A stretch of DNA of 64,000 bases from Mycolicibacterium sp. CBMA 247 (lineage in GTDB: Bacteria > Actinomycetota > Actinomycetes > Mycobacteriales > Mycobacteriaceae), in the NCBI RefSeq assembly GCF_009729095.1, contig NZ_VTGX01000001.1, positions 1 to 64,000 on the forward strand, given 5' to 3'. Within the stretch, counting starts at the first letter, position 1, and every line of letters starts with the position of its first letter. A program made the translations under genes and the position numbers. This document shows, piece by piece, positions 43,993-52,040 of the stretch. The notes beneath the pieces were generated by a model. It searched no databases. It saw only the letters and a program-made list of their open reading frames with translations, and was not told the DNA's origin.

Positions 43993-45246
43993 TCAGACGT
44001 AGCGGTTGCGACCGGCCAGTGCCCCCGCCACCATCTGCACCAGGTAGACCACCAGCGCCATGGCCCACGGCGCGGTCCAGCTGCCCGTCACTTCGTGCAG
44101 CAGACCGAACAGGAACGGACCGACACCGGCCAGCAGGTAGCCGAAGCCCTGCACCATCCCGGACAGCCGCGCGGTGTCCTCGGCGTTGCGCGCCCGTAGC
44201 GCGATCACCGTGAGCGCCAACGAGAAAACGCTCATCCCAACGCCCACGAAGACGCTCCACAGCAGCGGCGCCGCGCCAGGATCGACGAGCAGGCCGATCA
44301 TGCCGATGATGCCGACCACGCCCAGCCCCACGATCCAGCCGCTCTGATTCTTCTGCCTGGCCGCCAGCGGCGGAACCAACAGGCTGATCGGCACCGCGAG
44401 AATGGACAACAGCCCCAGCAGCAGCCCGGCATTGGTCTTGCTGACCCCGTTGTCGATGAACACCTCGGGCAACCAGCCCATGACGATATACGCCAGGAAC
44501 GCCTGGCAGCCGAAGAACAGCGTGACGGTCCACGCCAGCGGGCTGCGCAGCAGGGACCGGCCGGCCGTACCCGACGCGGATGCCTGGATGCGGGCCTGAC
44601 TGATTCCGCGAGCCCCCACCAGCCAGAACAGCAGCGCGACGACGGCGACCAACGCCCAGGCACCCAAGGCGCCTCGCCAGCCACCGAGCAGCGGCTCCAG
44701 CAGCGGGGTGATCGCCGATCCCAGCGCTCCACCGCCCTGCAGGGCCGCGGTGTAGATACCGGTCATCACGCCGATCTGCGCGGGGAACGAGCCCTTGATC
44801 ACCACCGGGATGAGCACGTTGACCAGCGCGATGCCCGCCGTCGCCACCAGGGTTCCGCCGATCACCACATACGGGCCGTCCAGCACCCGGATGACCAGGC
44901 CGACGCTGAGGATCACCAGGGCGATCGAGATCGCCCGCCCCAAACCGATCCGTCGGGCCAGCCACGGCGCCGCCAGCCCCGCCGCCGCAAAGCACAAACC
45001 GGGCAGGGTGGTCAGCGCGCCGGCCCAGACGGCCGAAGCACCGAGAGATTCGCGCATCTCGCCGAGAACCGGTCCAATGCTGGTGATCGCCGGGCGCAGG
45101 TTCAACGCGGTCAGGATCACCGCCACGACCAGCAGCGCGCCACCGGCTGCCATCGCCGCGGGGCGGACCTCTACGGCGCCATCCAGCTCGAGCTCCAGAT
45201 CGTGCTCGTAACCGTTCAGGGATTTATTGCGCAGGGACCGATTCAC
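43993..45246 (-). CDS. MFS transporter, CynX/NimT family
   Basis: A 417-residue protein with 12 predicted helices. The first helix region ILTALNLRPAITSIGPVLGEMRESLGASAVWAGALTTLPGLCF is diagnostic for CynX/NimT (cyanate or 2-nitroimidazole efflux group). A longer frame starts at 45309; the GTG at 45246 leaves the divergent GntR promoter outside the gene. It shares a regulatory region with the GntR gene, its probable regulator. The true substrate is unknown. Confidence 0.88.
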   Translation of the reverse strand: MNRSLRNKSLNGYEHDLELELDGAVEVRPAAMAAGGALLVVAVILTALNLRPAITSIGPVLGEMRESLGASAVWAGALTTLPGLCFAAAGLAAPWLARRIGLGRAISIALVILSVGLVIRVLDGPYVVIGGTLVATAGIALVNVLIPVVIKGSFPAQIGVMTGIYTAALQGGGALGSAITPLLEPLLGGWRGALGAWALVAVVALLFWLVGARGISQARIQASASGTAGRSLLRSPLAWTVTLFFGCQAFLAYIVMGWLPEVFIDNGVSKTNAGLLLGLLSILAVPISLLVPPLAARQKNQSGWIVGLGVVGIIGMIGLLVDPGAAPLLWSVFVGVGMSVFSLALTVIALRARNAEDTARLSGMVQGFGYLLAGVGPFLFGLLHEVTGSWTAPWAMALVVYLVQMVAGALAGRNRYV

Positions 45247-45263
45247 CCGGTTATGATGCCATA

Positions 45264-45280
45264 CATCCCATGATTGGATG
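45264..45280. promoter_or_regulatory. GntR operator candidate
   Basis: CATCC-catgatt-GGATG is a 17-bp inverted repeat centred between the divergent MFS (GTG 45246) and GntR (GTG 45294) starts. The position would allow control of both. Confidence 0.5.
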
Positions 45281-45293
45281 AAAGGACTTTTGA

Positions 45294-45956
45294 GTGCCGC
45301 TCGCCACAACGCGACGCACGGGCCTGGTCGACCAGGTCATCGAGCAGCTGCGCACCCTGGTCACCTCTGGCGAATGGCCAGTCGACAGCCGGATTCCCAC
45401 CGAGCCCGAACTGGTCGAGGCGCTCGGCGTCGGCCGCAACACGGTTCGCGAAGCCATCCGCGCGCTGGCGCACAACGGCATCTTCGAAGTTCGGCAGGGC
45501 GACGGCACCTACGTACGTGCCACCAGCGAGGTATCGGCAGCGCTGCGCCGACTGTGCGGTTCCGAACTGCGCGATGTGCTGCAGGTCCGGCGCTGCCTTG
45601 AGGTGGAAGGTGCCCGCCTGGCCGCCGTCGCGCGCACCGAGGAGGACCTCGTCGAGCTACGCGCCCACCTGGCGCATACCGACACCACCGACCACGAGCG
45701 GTTCACTCAGTCCGACACCGAGTTCCACCTGACCGTCGTGCGCGCGTCGCACAATCCGGTGCTTATCGAGATCTACCGCGGGCTGCTCGAGGCGATCACC
45801 GCCAGCGTCGCGACCACAAGTGCCGGCCCCGGCGGGATGTTCCCGCACAACGAGCTGGTCGAGGCGATCGCGGAAGGCGATGTCGAGCGAGCCGGACGCG
45901 AGGCCGCGGGCTTTCTCGATGAGCTCCTGGCCCGGCCACCGGCTCAGGGCTGCTGA
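45294..45956 (+). CDS. GntR family regulator, FadR subfamily (FCD domain)
   Basis: A 220-residue protein with a winged helix (VIEQLRTLVTSGEWPVDSRIPTEPELVEALGVGRNTVREAIRALAHNGIFEVRQGDGTYV, about 10-70) and a helical FCD domain carrying metal-site His/Asp (DTEFHLTVVRASHNPVL, MFPHNELVEAI). The start is GTG at 45294, with AAAGGA 6 nt upstream. It probably controls the divergent MFS gene. Its 3' end overlaps the convergent HxlR gene by 13 nt. Confidence 0.92.
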   Translation: MPLATTRRTGLVDQVIEQLRTLVTSGEWPVDSRIPTEPELVEALGVGRNTVREAIRALAHNGIFEVRQGDGTYVRATSEVSAALRRLCGSELRDVLQVRRCLEVEGARLAAVARTEEDLVELRAHLAHTDTTDHERFTQSDTEFHLTVVRASHNPVLIEIYRGLLEAITASVATTSAGPGGMFPHNELVEAIAEGDVERAGREAAGFLDELLARPPAQGC

Positions 45957-46288
45957 CGCTTCCCGGCTTTCCAGGACTCCGACCAATCCCATAATCCCGA
46001 CAGCGCCGCACCGAGTCCGGCGCCGGACACCGTGAGTTCCCACGCTCCGGTGTCGTTCTTGGCGACCAGCCCCGCCGCGGTCAGTTGCTGCAATCGCTCG
46101 GACAACATGCTCGACGAACAGTTGCCCATCCGTCGGCGCAGTTCGAGGAAGCCCAGCGACCCCGGCTCCAGCTCCCAGATGACCCGGAGCACCCAGCGTT
46201 GTCCGAGCAGCTCCATGACCGCCAGCATCGGCGCATTCGCCGGGTCATCACCACGGCGAACAAACTCGGGTCCACTTGCGCTTCTCAT
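45944..46288 (-). CDS. HxlR family winged-helix regulator
   Basis: A 114-residue protein with MLAVMELLGQRWVLRVIWELEPGSLGFLELRRRMGNCSSSMLSERLQQLTAAGLV (about 21-75), the HxlR DNA-binding fold with one Cys that could serve redox sensing. A -10 TATGAT lies 8 nt before the ATG, so it is probably leaderless. The start lies inside a 40-bp palindrome shared with the divergent SDR gene, suggesting autoregulation. Confidence 0.9.
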   Translation of the reverse strand: MRSASGPEFVRRGDDPANAPMLAVMELLGQRWVLRVIWELEPGSLGFLELRRRMGNCSSSMLSERLQQLTAAGLVAKNDTGAWELTVSGAGLGAALSGLWDWSESWKAGKRQQP

Positions 46289-46320
46289 TTAGAACCATCA
46301 TATTGGTTCTAAATCAGAAG
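46281..46320. promoter_or_regulatory. 40-bp near-perfect palindrome, HxlR operator
   Basis: Arms CTTCTCATTTAGAACCA and TGGTTCTAAATCAGAAG surround a 6-bp centre (TCATAT). They match at 16 of 17 positions. The site covers the HxlR -10 and start codon and lies 16 bp before the SDR ATG. Confidence 0.75.
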
Positions 46321-46335
46321 CACGGAGGCACAGTC

Positions 46336-47070
46336 ATGCAAGTCGCGCTCGTCACCGGCGCATCACGCGGGATCGGCGCCGAGGTGGCCCACCAACTCGG
46401 CGCGGCCGGTGTGCACGTGATCGTCAACTACCGCGAGAAGGTCAAGCGTGCCAACACGATCGTCGATGCCATCGCGGCAGCGGGCGGCCGGGGATCGGTT
46501 GCCGGTGCCGATCTCAGCGATCCGGACGCAACGGCCGAGCTCGTCAGGGACATCGCCGATACGTTCGGCCGGCTGGATGTGTTGGTGCTCAACGCTTCCG
46601 GCGGTCTCGAAGTCGGTGCCGACGCGGACTATCCGATGCGGATCAACCGTGATGCACAGGTTCGCCTGGCCGAACTTGCGCTGCCGCTGCTCGCCCCTGG
46701 CGGACGTATCGTGTTCGTCACCAGCCATCAGGCCCATTTCCACGGGCAGCAGCCGGTTCCCGACGACTACCTGCCGATCGCGGCGAGCAAGCGCGCCGGC
46801 GAGGACGCGCTACGCGCGATGCAATCACGATTCGACGATGCCGGGGTGTCATTCGTCGTGGTCTCCGGCGACATGATCGACGGCACGATCATCGTGCGTC
46901 TGCTGGCCCGTCGCGATCCGGATGCAGTGGCGGCCAGAAGGGTCCAAGGAGCACTGCCGACTGTCGACGAGTTTGCCCGAGCGATCGCCACCGCCGCGCT
47001 CGAACCCGGCACCTCAGGCGAGACCGTGTATATCGGCGGCGCCGACTACGTCGCCGCAGCCTCCGACTAG
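46336..47070 (+). CDS. SDR family protein lacking the usual catalytic Tyr
   Basis: A 244-residue SDR with TGASRGIGAE and an LNASGG loop. The expected YxxxK reads PIAASK, so the residue four before Lys is Ile; a Tyr occurs three residues earlier (DDYLPIAASKRAGED). Related SDRs with EYEPVAASK share this. The frame opens at 46276; ACGGAGG (46322-46328) sets the ATG at 46336. It is divergent from the HxlR gene, its likely regulator. Confidence 0.87.
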   Translation: MQVALVTGASRGIGAEVAHQLGAAGVHVIVNYREKVKRANTIVDAIAAAGGRGSVAGADLSDPDATAELVRDIADTFGRLDVLVLNASGGLEVGADADYPMRINRDAQVRLAELALPLLAPGGRIVFVTSHQAHFHGQQPVPDDYLPIAASKRAGEDALRAMQSRFDDAGVSFVVVSGDMIDGTIIVRLLARRDPDAVAARRVQGALPTVDEFARAIATAALEPGTSGETVYIGGADYVAAASD

Positions 47071-47075
47071 CCCGC

Positions 47076-47099
47076 ATATGTGCGCAACTGCGCACTTAT
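47076..47099. promoter_or_regulatory. ArsR-type operator upstream of MFS-arsR operon
   Basis: ATA-t-GTGCGCA-ac-TGCGCAC-t-TAT is a 24-bp inverted repeat, perfect in the inner 16 bp (47080-47095). It sits just upstream of a -10 TACTGT (47105-47110). Size and A/T-flanked GCGCA arms are typical of ArsR/SmtB sites. Confidence 0.7.
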
Positions 47100-47114
47100 T
47101 GACATACTGTGGGT

Positions 47115-48392
47115 GTGGCGAGCATCCACCCATTGCGCGATCCCCTGTTCCGGCGCCTCTACGCCGCACAGGTCGTCGCACTACTGGGCACCGGTCTGCT
47201 CACCGTGGCACTCGGACTGCTGGCCTACGACGTAGCCGGCAACAACGCCGGGGCCGTGTTGGGAACGGCGCTGGCGATCAAGATGGTCGCCTATGTCTTC
47301 GTCGCCCCGGTGATGGCCGCGGCCACCTCTCGGCTACCGCCCCGGTCACTTCTCATCGCCACCGATGTGCTGCGCGCCGCCATCGCCCTCTCCTTACCGT
47401 TCGTCGAGTCCGTCTGGCAGATCTACCTTTTGGTGTTTCTGCTGCAAGCGGCGTCGGCCACCTTCACGCCGGCCTTCCAGACCGTGATCGCAGCGGCCCT
47501 GCGCGACGAGCACACCTACACACAGGCGCTTTCGCTGTCGCGGTTGGCCTACGACCTGGAATCCCTGGCCAGTCCGGTGCTCGCCGCGGCCTTGCTGACC
47601 GTGGTCGACTACCCCACCCTGTTCCTGGGAACCGTCGCCGGATTCCTGTCCTCGGCCACCGCGATTTTCTCGGCACGACTGCCCGAATCGCCCGAAATGA
47701 CACGGCGACAGCCATTTCGGGATCGGATCTGGCGCGGGGCACACGTCATGTGGACCTCGATCGACCTGCGCGCCCTGCTCGCGTTGAACCTGACCGTCGC
47801 GGCGGCGACCGCCCTCGTAGTGGTCAACACCGTGATCTACGTCCGCGATCTCCTCGGCGGCCAGGCCAACGGCGTGGCGGTGGCACTGGCCTGCTACGGC
47901 GGCGGGTCGATGCTGGCGGCGCTGGGCGTACCGCGACTTCTGGTGATCACTTCGGATCGGACGGTGATGCTCACGGGGGCGGTGACATGCGTCGCCGGAC
48001 TCGGCGCGACAGCGCTTTTCCTGTCGGCAGCTCCGGGCGGGGTGGCGGGTTGGGCCGCATTGGCGGTGCTGTGGGCGGCGCTCGGCGCGGGCACCTCGAT
48101 GGTCAACACTCCGGCGGCACGCCTTCTGCGCCGCAACTCCACCGCCCAGGACCGCAACGAGGTGTTCACCGCACAGTTCTCGCTGTCGCACGCCGGTTTC
48201 CTGCTCACCTACCCGGTGGCCGGCTGGGTCGGCGCCACGCTCAACCAGCCTGTTGCAGCCCTGTCACTGGCCGCACTGGCTACACTCGCGACACTGGCAG
48301 CAGCCACTGTGTGGCCGCGTCGCGGGAAGGAGTTCCATGGCAGCACAGCCCGGGAATCCGTCGTCTCGCTCGCAGGACAGCCTGGTCCATGA
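47115..48392 (+). CDS. MFS transporter, probable efflux
   Basis: A 425-residue 12-helix protein (IHPLRDPLFRRLYAAQVVALLGTGLLTVALGLLAYDVAG at the start), of the EntS/MefA-like MFS type. GTG occurs at 47109 and 47115; the -10 at 47105-47110 favours a leaderless start at 47115. Its end overlaps the arsR gene by 56 nt, and an ArsR-type operator precedes it, so it is the likely target of the metal-sensing ArsR. Substrate unknown; metal or a metal chelate is inference. Confidence 0.85.
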   Translation: MASIHPLRDPLFRRLYAAQVVALLGTGLLTVALGLLAYDVAGNNAGAVLGTALAIKMVAYVFVAPVMAAATSRLPPRSLLIATDVLRAAIALSLPFVESVWQIYLLVFLLQAASATFTPAFQTVIAAALRDEHTYTQALSLSRLAYDLESLASPVLAAALLTVVDYPTLFLGTVAGFLSSATAIFSARLPESPEMTRRQPFRDRIWRGAHVMWTSIDLRALLALNLTVAAATALVVVNTVIYVRDLLGGQANGVAVALACYGGGSMLAALGVPRLLVITSDRTVMLTGAVTCVAGLGATALFLSAAPGGVAGWAALAVLWAALGAGTSMVNTPAARLLRRNSTAQDRNEVFTAQFSLSHAGFLLTYPVAGWVGATLNQPVAALSLAALATLATLAAATVWPRRGKEFHGSTARESVVSLAGQPGP

Positions 48393-48708
48393 GGGCGCGC
48401 CCAACCAAGAACGCCTCGATGTGGCAAGCGAGACATTCCGAATGTTGTCGGATCGGACACGGCTGCACCTGTTATGGCTCCTGGCTCAGGGCGAGGCCGA
48501 TGTCAGTGCACTGGCCGAGGCCACCGGTGCCTCCCGCACCTCGATCAGCCAGCACCTGGCGAAACTCCGGTTCGCCCGCATGGTCGAAACCCGAAAGGAT
48601 GGCCGGCGGGTCTACTACCGCCTGCGCGACGGTCATCTGAGCCGCGTGGTTCAGGAGGGACTCAATCACGCCGATCATCGCGTGACCGGGGAACCGTCGC
48701 ACCCCTGA
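48337..48708 (+). CDS. ArsR/SmtB family metal sensor with alpha-5 site
   Basis: A 123-residue winged-helix protein (ASETFRMLSDRTRLHLLWLL, SRTSISQHLAKLRFARMVETRKDGRRVYYRL). It has no Cys. The C-terminal helix carries DGHLSRVVQEGLNHADH, fitting DxHx10Hx2H, the alpha-5 metal site of CzrA and NmtR (Zn or Ni/Co sensors). AAGGAG at 48327-48332 precedes the ATG. It lies within the end of the MFS gene and should repress the operon until metal binds. Confidence 0.88.
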   Translation: MAAQPGNPSSRSQDSLVHEGAPNQERLDVASETFRMLSDRTRLHLLWLLAQGEADVSALAEATGASRTSISQHLAKLRFARMVETRKDGRRVYYRLRDGHLSRVVQEGLNHADHRVTGEPSHP

Positions 48709-48709
48709 A

Positions 48710-50116
48710 TCAGAACGGCGCATCCTCCGTGCGCGACCGGGTCAGCGGCAGGCGCAGCAACAGCCGCGCACCCCCTAGCGGGCTCTCCACCAACGAGGCT
48801 GTGCCGCCGTGCAATTCGGCCTGCTGCGCAACCAGGGCCAGGCCCAGTCCGGATCCGGAGCGCGACGCAGTGGATCCACGGGCGAACCGCTCGAACACCT
48901 CGGCCCGCTCGACCTCTGGCACCCCGGAACCGTTGTCGTCGACCACGATCTGCACGTCATCGGCCGAACTGACTGCGCTGAGCCGGATTTCGGTGGCCCC
49001 ACCATGTTTGACGGCATTGGCGATGGCGTTGTCGATCACCAGGCGCAGGCCCGCGGGCATGCCCAGCATCAACACCGTCGGCGAGGGCATCAGGGTGGTC
49101 CGCAAGCCCGGATACGTGTGCAGCGCGTCGTGCGCGGCGCGGTCGAGCAACTCGGTGACATCCATCGGTACGAAATCCTCGACCGTGGTCAATTCCCCCT
49201 GGGCCAACCGCTCCAGAGCCGTCAGGGTGCCCTCGATGCGACTCTGCGTGCGCATGACGTCCCCGATCACCTCCTGGCGCTGCTCGGCGGTCATGTCCAG
49301 GGTGGACAGCACTTCCAGGTTGGTACGCATCGCGGTCAGCGGAGTACGCAATTCATGGGAGGCCACCGCGGCGAAATCGCGGGCCGACTCCAGCGCGGCC
49401 TTGGTGCGCTCCTGTTCGTTGCCGATGCGCGCCAGCATGCCCTCGACCGCCTCGGCGATCTGCACAGCCTCGCGTACACCGCGCACCTTCACCTCGTCGG
49501 GCTTGGACTGGGCGTTGATGGCGCGGGCCTGTTGGGCCAGCAGGCGGAACGGGGTGATCATCACCAAAGAGATCATCCAACCCACCACGATCGTGCTGCC
49601 GATGACGCCGCCACAGATCAGCAACACCCGCAGGTGCAGTTCATCGATCCGGCGCTGCGTCTCGGCCAGCGGCGCACCCAGCGCGATGGAGGCCGGGCCC
49701 GCGGTGAACGTGCGCACGCGGTACTCGACCCCGTCGATGGTGGTGTTTGCGTAGCCGTTGTCCAGTCGCGGCAAGAGGATGTCACTGGGCACCGAGACAC
49801 TGACGCCGCCGATGTGCGCGGTCCGGACGAGACCGCCGTCATCGGGCATCGCCTTGTCCGCCGAACCCTGCTTCGTGGCGCTGAGCAGCGTGCTCACGTC
49901 GCCGAGACTGCTCAATGAATCCAGGCGCCGGTCCAGCTGGCTGTACTGGTCATTGGTGACGCCGATCCATACCCAGGTTCCGAGCGTGATGACTGTGACC
50001 ACCACCGACAGCGCACCGACGATGACGATGGTGCGCAACGACAACACCCGCACCACCGGCCGCAGCACCGGCCGTAGCAGCCGGAGCACGTGCTCTTCGA
50101 GATTCACCGACGTCAT
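48710..50116 (-). CDS. sensor histidine kinase, PrrB paralogue
   Basis: A 468-residue membrane kinase. It has two membrane helices (about 29-51, 160-185) around an extracytoplasmic domain, a HAMP region, the H-box FAAVASHELRTPLTAMRTNLEVLSTLD, N-box DNAIANAVKHGG, and G-boxes DDNGSGVP and GSGLGLALVAQQAELHGG. It is strikingly like PrrB of M. tuberculosis in H-box and C-terminus. No response regulator is adjacent, so it is an orphan. The frame opens at 50176; ATG 50116 is preferred. Confidence 0.9.
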   Translation of the reverse strand: MTSVNLEEHVLRLLRPVLRPVVRVLSLRTIVIVGALSVVVTVITLGTWVWIGVTNDQYSQLDRRLDSLSSLGDVSTLLSATKQGSADKAMPDDGGLVRTAHIGGVSVSVPSDILLPRLDNGYANTTIDGVEYRVRTFTAGPASIALGAPLAETQRRIDELHLRVLLICGGVIGSTIVVGWMISLVMITPFRLLAQQARAINAQSKPDEVKVRGVREAVQIAEAVEGMLARIGNEQERTKAALESARDFAAVASHELRTPLTAMRTNLEVLSTLDMTAEQRQEVIGDVMRTQSRIEGTLTALERLAQGELTTVEDFVPMDVTELLDRAAHDALHTYPGLRTTLMPSPTVLMLGMPAGLRLVIDNAIANAVKHGGATEIRLSAVSSADDVQIVVDDNGSGVPEVERAEVFERFARGSTASRSGSGLGLALVAQQAELHGGTASLVESPLGGARLLLRLPLTRSRTEDAPF

Positions 50117-50170
50117 TTTGCCTGATACGCAGGGGGCGATGCCCCTGCACCGTGCCACCGGCACAAACGT

Positions 50171-50189
50171 CGTCAACTTTTGGTTGACG
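50171..50189. promoter_or_regulatory. clpC2 operator 1
   Basis: CGTCAAC-ttttg-GTTGACG, perfect 7-bp arms. It contains the -35 TTGACG (50184-50189) of the clpC2 promoter. Its centre is 28 bp from that of operator 2. Confidence 0.8.
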
Positions 50190-50212
50190 ATCGGGCATCG
50201 TCAACTTAAAGT
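50184..50212 (+). promoter_or_regulatory. clpC2 promoter
   Basis: TTGACG (50184-50189), 17-bp spacer, TAAAGT (50207-50212), then 6 nt to the ATG at 50219. The transcript should begin at or next to the ATG (leaderless). Confidence 0.75.
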
Positions 50213-50217
50213 TGACG
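50199..50217. promoter_or_regulatory. clpC2 operator 2
   Basis: CGTCAACTT-a-AAGTTGACG, a perfect 19-bp palindrome sharing CGTCAAC/GTTGACG with operator 1. It contains the -10 TAAAGT and ends 1 nt before the ATG. Confidence 0.85.
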
Positions 50218-50218
50218 C

Positions 50219-50971
50219 ATGAGCCAACCCGTCACCCTCACCAACCCAGTCCGCCTCGACGACCTCATCGGCGCGATCAAGAAGGCTCACATCGAACCTC
50301 TCGAGCAGTTGATCGACGCCGTGATCGCCGCAGATGCCCTCGGCGAGATCGCCGACCACCTGATCGGACATTTCGTCGACCAGGCCCGGCGCTCGGGCGC
50401 CTCCTGGACCGACATCGGCAAGGCCATGGGCGTCACCAAGCAGGCAGCCCAGAAGCGCTTTGTGCCGAAGGTCCCCGATTTCGACCCGGCCACCCTTGAC
50501 CCCAATGCCGGATTCGGCCGGTTCACCCCGCGGGCCCGAAACGTCGTCGTGGTCTCCCAGAACACCGCGCACGGAGCAGGCAACGCCGAGATCACCCCCG
50601 ATCACCTGCTGCTGGCACTGTTCTCCGAACCCGACGGCCTTGCCGCCAAACTGCTTGCGAGCCAAGGCATCACCGCCGAAACGGCCAGCGCCACCATCAC
50701 CCTGCCGCCGCCCGCCGGGGCGGTCCCGGCGCTGATCCCGTTCAACGGGGCGGCCAAGAAGGCACTGGAACTGACCTTCCGGCAAGCACTTCGGCTCGGC
50801 CACAACTACATCGGCACCGAACACATCCTGCTCGCCCTCACCGAGGCCGAGGGCGAGGGCGAGGACGGCACGCTGCACCGACTCGGCGCCGACCCCGAAC
50901 GGTTCGAGACCGAACTGGCCGCAGCCCTCGCACCGTTCACCACGAAAGGTCAGGACGCCTCCGAGGATTGA
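50219..50971 (+). CDS. clpC2: ClpC2: HTH plus Clp N-terminal repeat domain protein
   Basis: A 250-residue protein. The N-terminal part has a helix-turn-helix (GASWTDIGKAMGVTKQAAQKRF, about 60-81). The C-terminal part (about 95-240) is a Clp N-domain with two repeats (FTPRARNVVVVSQNTAHGAGNAEITPDHLLLAL and FNGAAKKALELTFRQALRLGHNYIGTEHILLAL). It has no ATPase module. It corresponds to Rv2667; ClpC2 is reported to bind ClpC1-targeting compounds such as cyclomarin and so shield ClpC1. The twin operators suggest it represses its own gene. Confidence 0.88.
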   Translation: MSQPVTLTNPVRLDDLIGAIKKAHIEPLEQLIDAVIAADALGEIADHLIGHFVDQARRSGASWTDIGKAMGVTKQAAQKRFVPKVPDFDPATLDPNAGFGRFTPRARNVVVVSQNTAHGAGNAEITPDHLLLALFSEPDGLAAKLLASQGITAETASATITLPPPAGAVPALIPFNGAAKKALELTFRQALRLGHNYIGTEHILLALTEAEGEGEDGTLHRLGADPERFETELAAALAPFTTKGQDASED

Positions 50972-51010
50972 ACGGGGAATGAAAATGCCCATGCAACCGT
51001 AGAACCTGAC

Positions 51011-51436
51011 GTGTTACTCAACGACGCCGCACGCGACTTCATCGGCGCAGGTGCCGACGCCACGCTCGTCACCCTGAATCCGGACGGTAGCCCACAGGTC
51101 ACACTGGTCTGGGTGGCGTTGCAGTCCACCCCGGACGGTGACGAGCTGGTCACCGCGCACCTGGCCGAACACAAGAAGGTCCGCAACGTGCGCCGCGACC
51201 CGCGTGTCGCCGTGACGATCGTCGATCCCGGCCGGGCAGGCGAGGTGATGCGTCCGTATCTATCGATCACCGGTACGGCACGCATCGTCGAGGGCGGTGC
51301 ACCCGAACTCCTCCAGGAGCTGGCGCAGACCCTGGCCGCTCCCGATGTTCCGTTCCCGCCGAAGAACGCGCCGCCCGGTTGGCTCACCCGCATCCGGATA
51401 GACAAGGTCGGCGGCATCGGGCCCTGGGTGTCGTGA
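51011..51436 (+). CDS. PPOX-class F420-dependent oxidoreductase
   Basis: A 141-residue split-barrel flavin/F420 protein with DATLVTLNPDGSPQVTLVWVAL, HKKVRNVRRDPRVAVTIVDP and the typical end IGPWVS. It belongs to the Rv1155-like family of F420H2-dependent reductases. The start is GTG at 51011 with no SD; a leaderless transcript is possible. It follows clpC2 by 39 nt. Substrate unknown. Confidence 0.88.
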   Translation: MLLNDAARDFIGAGADATLVTLNPDGSPQVTLVWVALQSTPDGDELVTAHLAEHKKVRNVRRDPRVAVTIVDPGRAGEVMRPYLSITGTARIVEGGAPELLQELAQTLAAPDVPFPPKNAPPGWLTRIRIDKVGGIGPWVS

Positions 51437-51472
51437 CCCAACCGGCTGTAACACGTTTCACTCTGTGCGATC

Positions 51473-52012
51473 ATGCCTGGCATGCCTCGCTGGTTCGCGC
51501 TCATGTTCACGACCGTGGTGGCGGCAGTCGCCACCTTCCTGGCCCCGCCGGCGGCCTCGGCCGAAGGCACACCCATCGGCCGGATCGGTGAAACGCTCCG
51601 GGTCGAGGACAACGGCATCATCGCCGATGTCACCGTGCACGACGTGCTCGCCAGTGACGTGCCGCCAGGCTGGGGCTGGAACGGCTCGCCTCGTTGGCGG
51701 GCCCAGGGCAGCCCGTGGCGGGCCCCGGTCACCGTGACGACCATCCAGGCGCCCAACCCGTATGCGATGGCGTTGTCGTTCACGTTCAACGGCGTCACCC
51801 CGTACGCCGACGCCTACGTGCCCAAGCACACCGATGCACCCAACGCTCTCGAGGCAGCGCTGCGCAACGCTCCCCCGGGGGCCACTGTCAACGGTGACGT
51901 CTACTGGGATGTCTACCGCGCGTTGGTCACCAACGTGGTGCTGATCGACACCCGCTCGGGCAAGCACCTGGCGCAGTGGAATCTGTGGCAGCCGGGCGCT
52001 CCCCTGCCTTGA
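51473..52012 (+). CDS. secreted MPT63-like (DUF1942) protein
   Basis: A 179-residue protein with a Sec signal peptide (FALMFTTVVAAVATFLAPPAASA, cleavage near 30). The mature domain IGRIGETLRVEDNGIIADVTVHDV, GDVYWDV and final LAQWNLW follow the pattern of the MPT63 immunoglobulin-like fold (GKIYFDV, LLIWEP). It occupies the place of Rv2668, an exported protein. The function of the family is unknown. Confidence 0.7.
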   Translation: MPGMPRWFALMFTTVVAAVATFLAPPAASAEGTPIGRIGETLRVEDNGIIADVTVHDVLASDVPPGWGWNGSPRWRAQGSPWRAPVTVTTIQAPNPYAMALSFTFNGVTPYADAYVPKHTDAPNALEAALRNAPPGATVNGDVYWDVYRALVTNVVLIDTRSGKHLAQWNLWQPGAPLP

Positions 52013-52040
52013 TTTCCGACGAGCGCTCGCGCGAGGAGAC

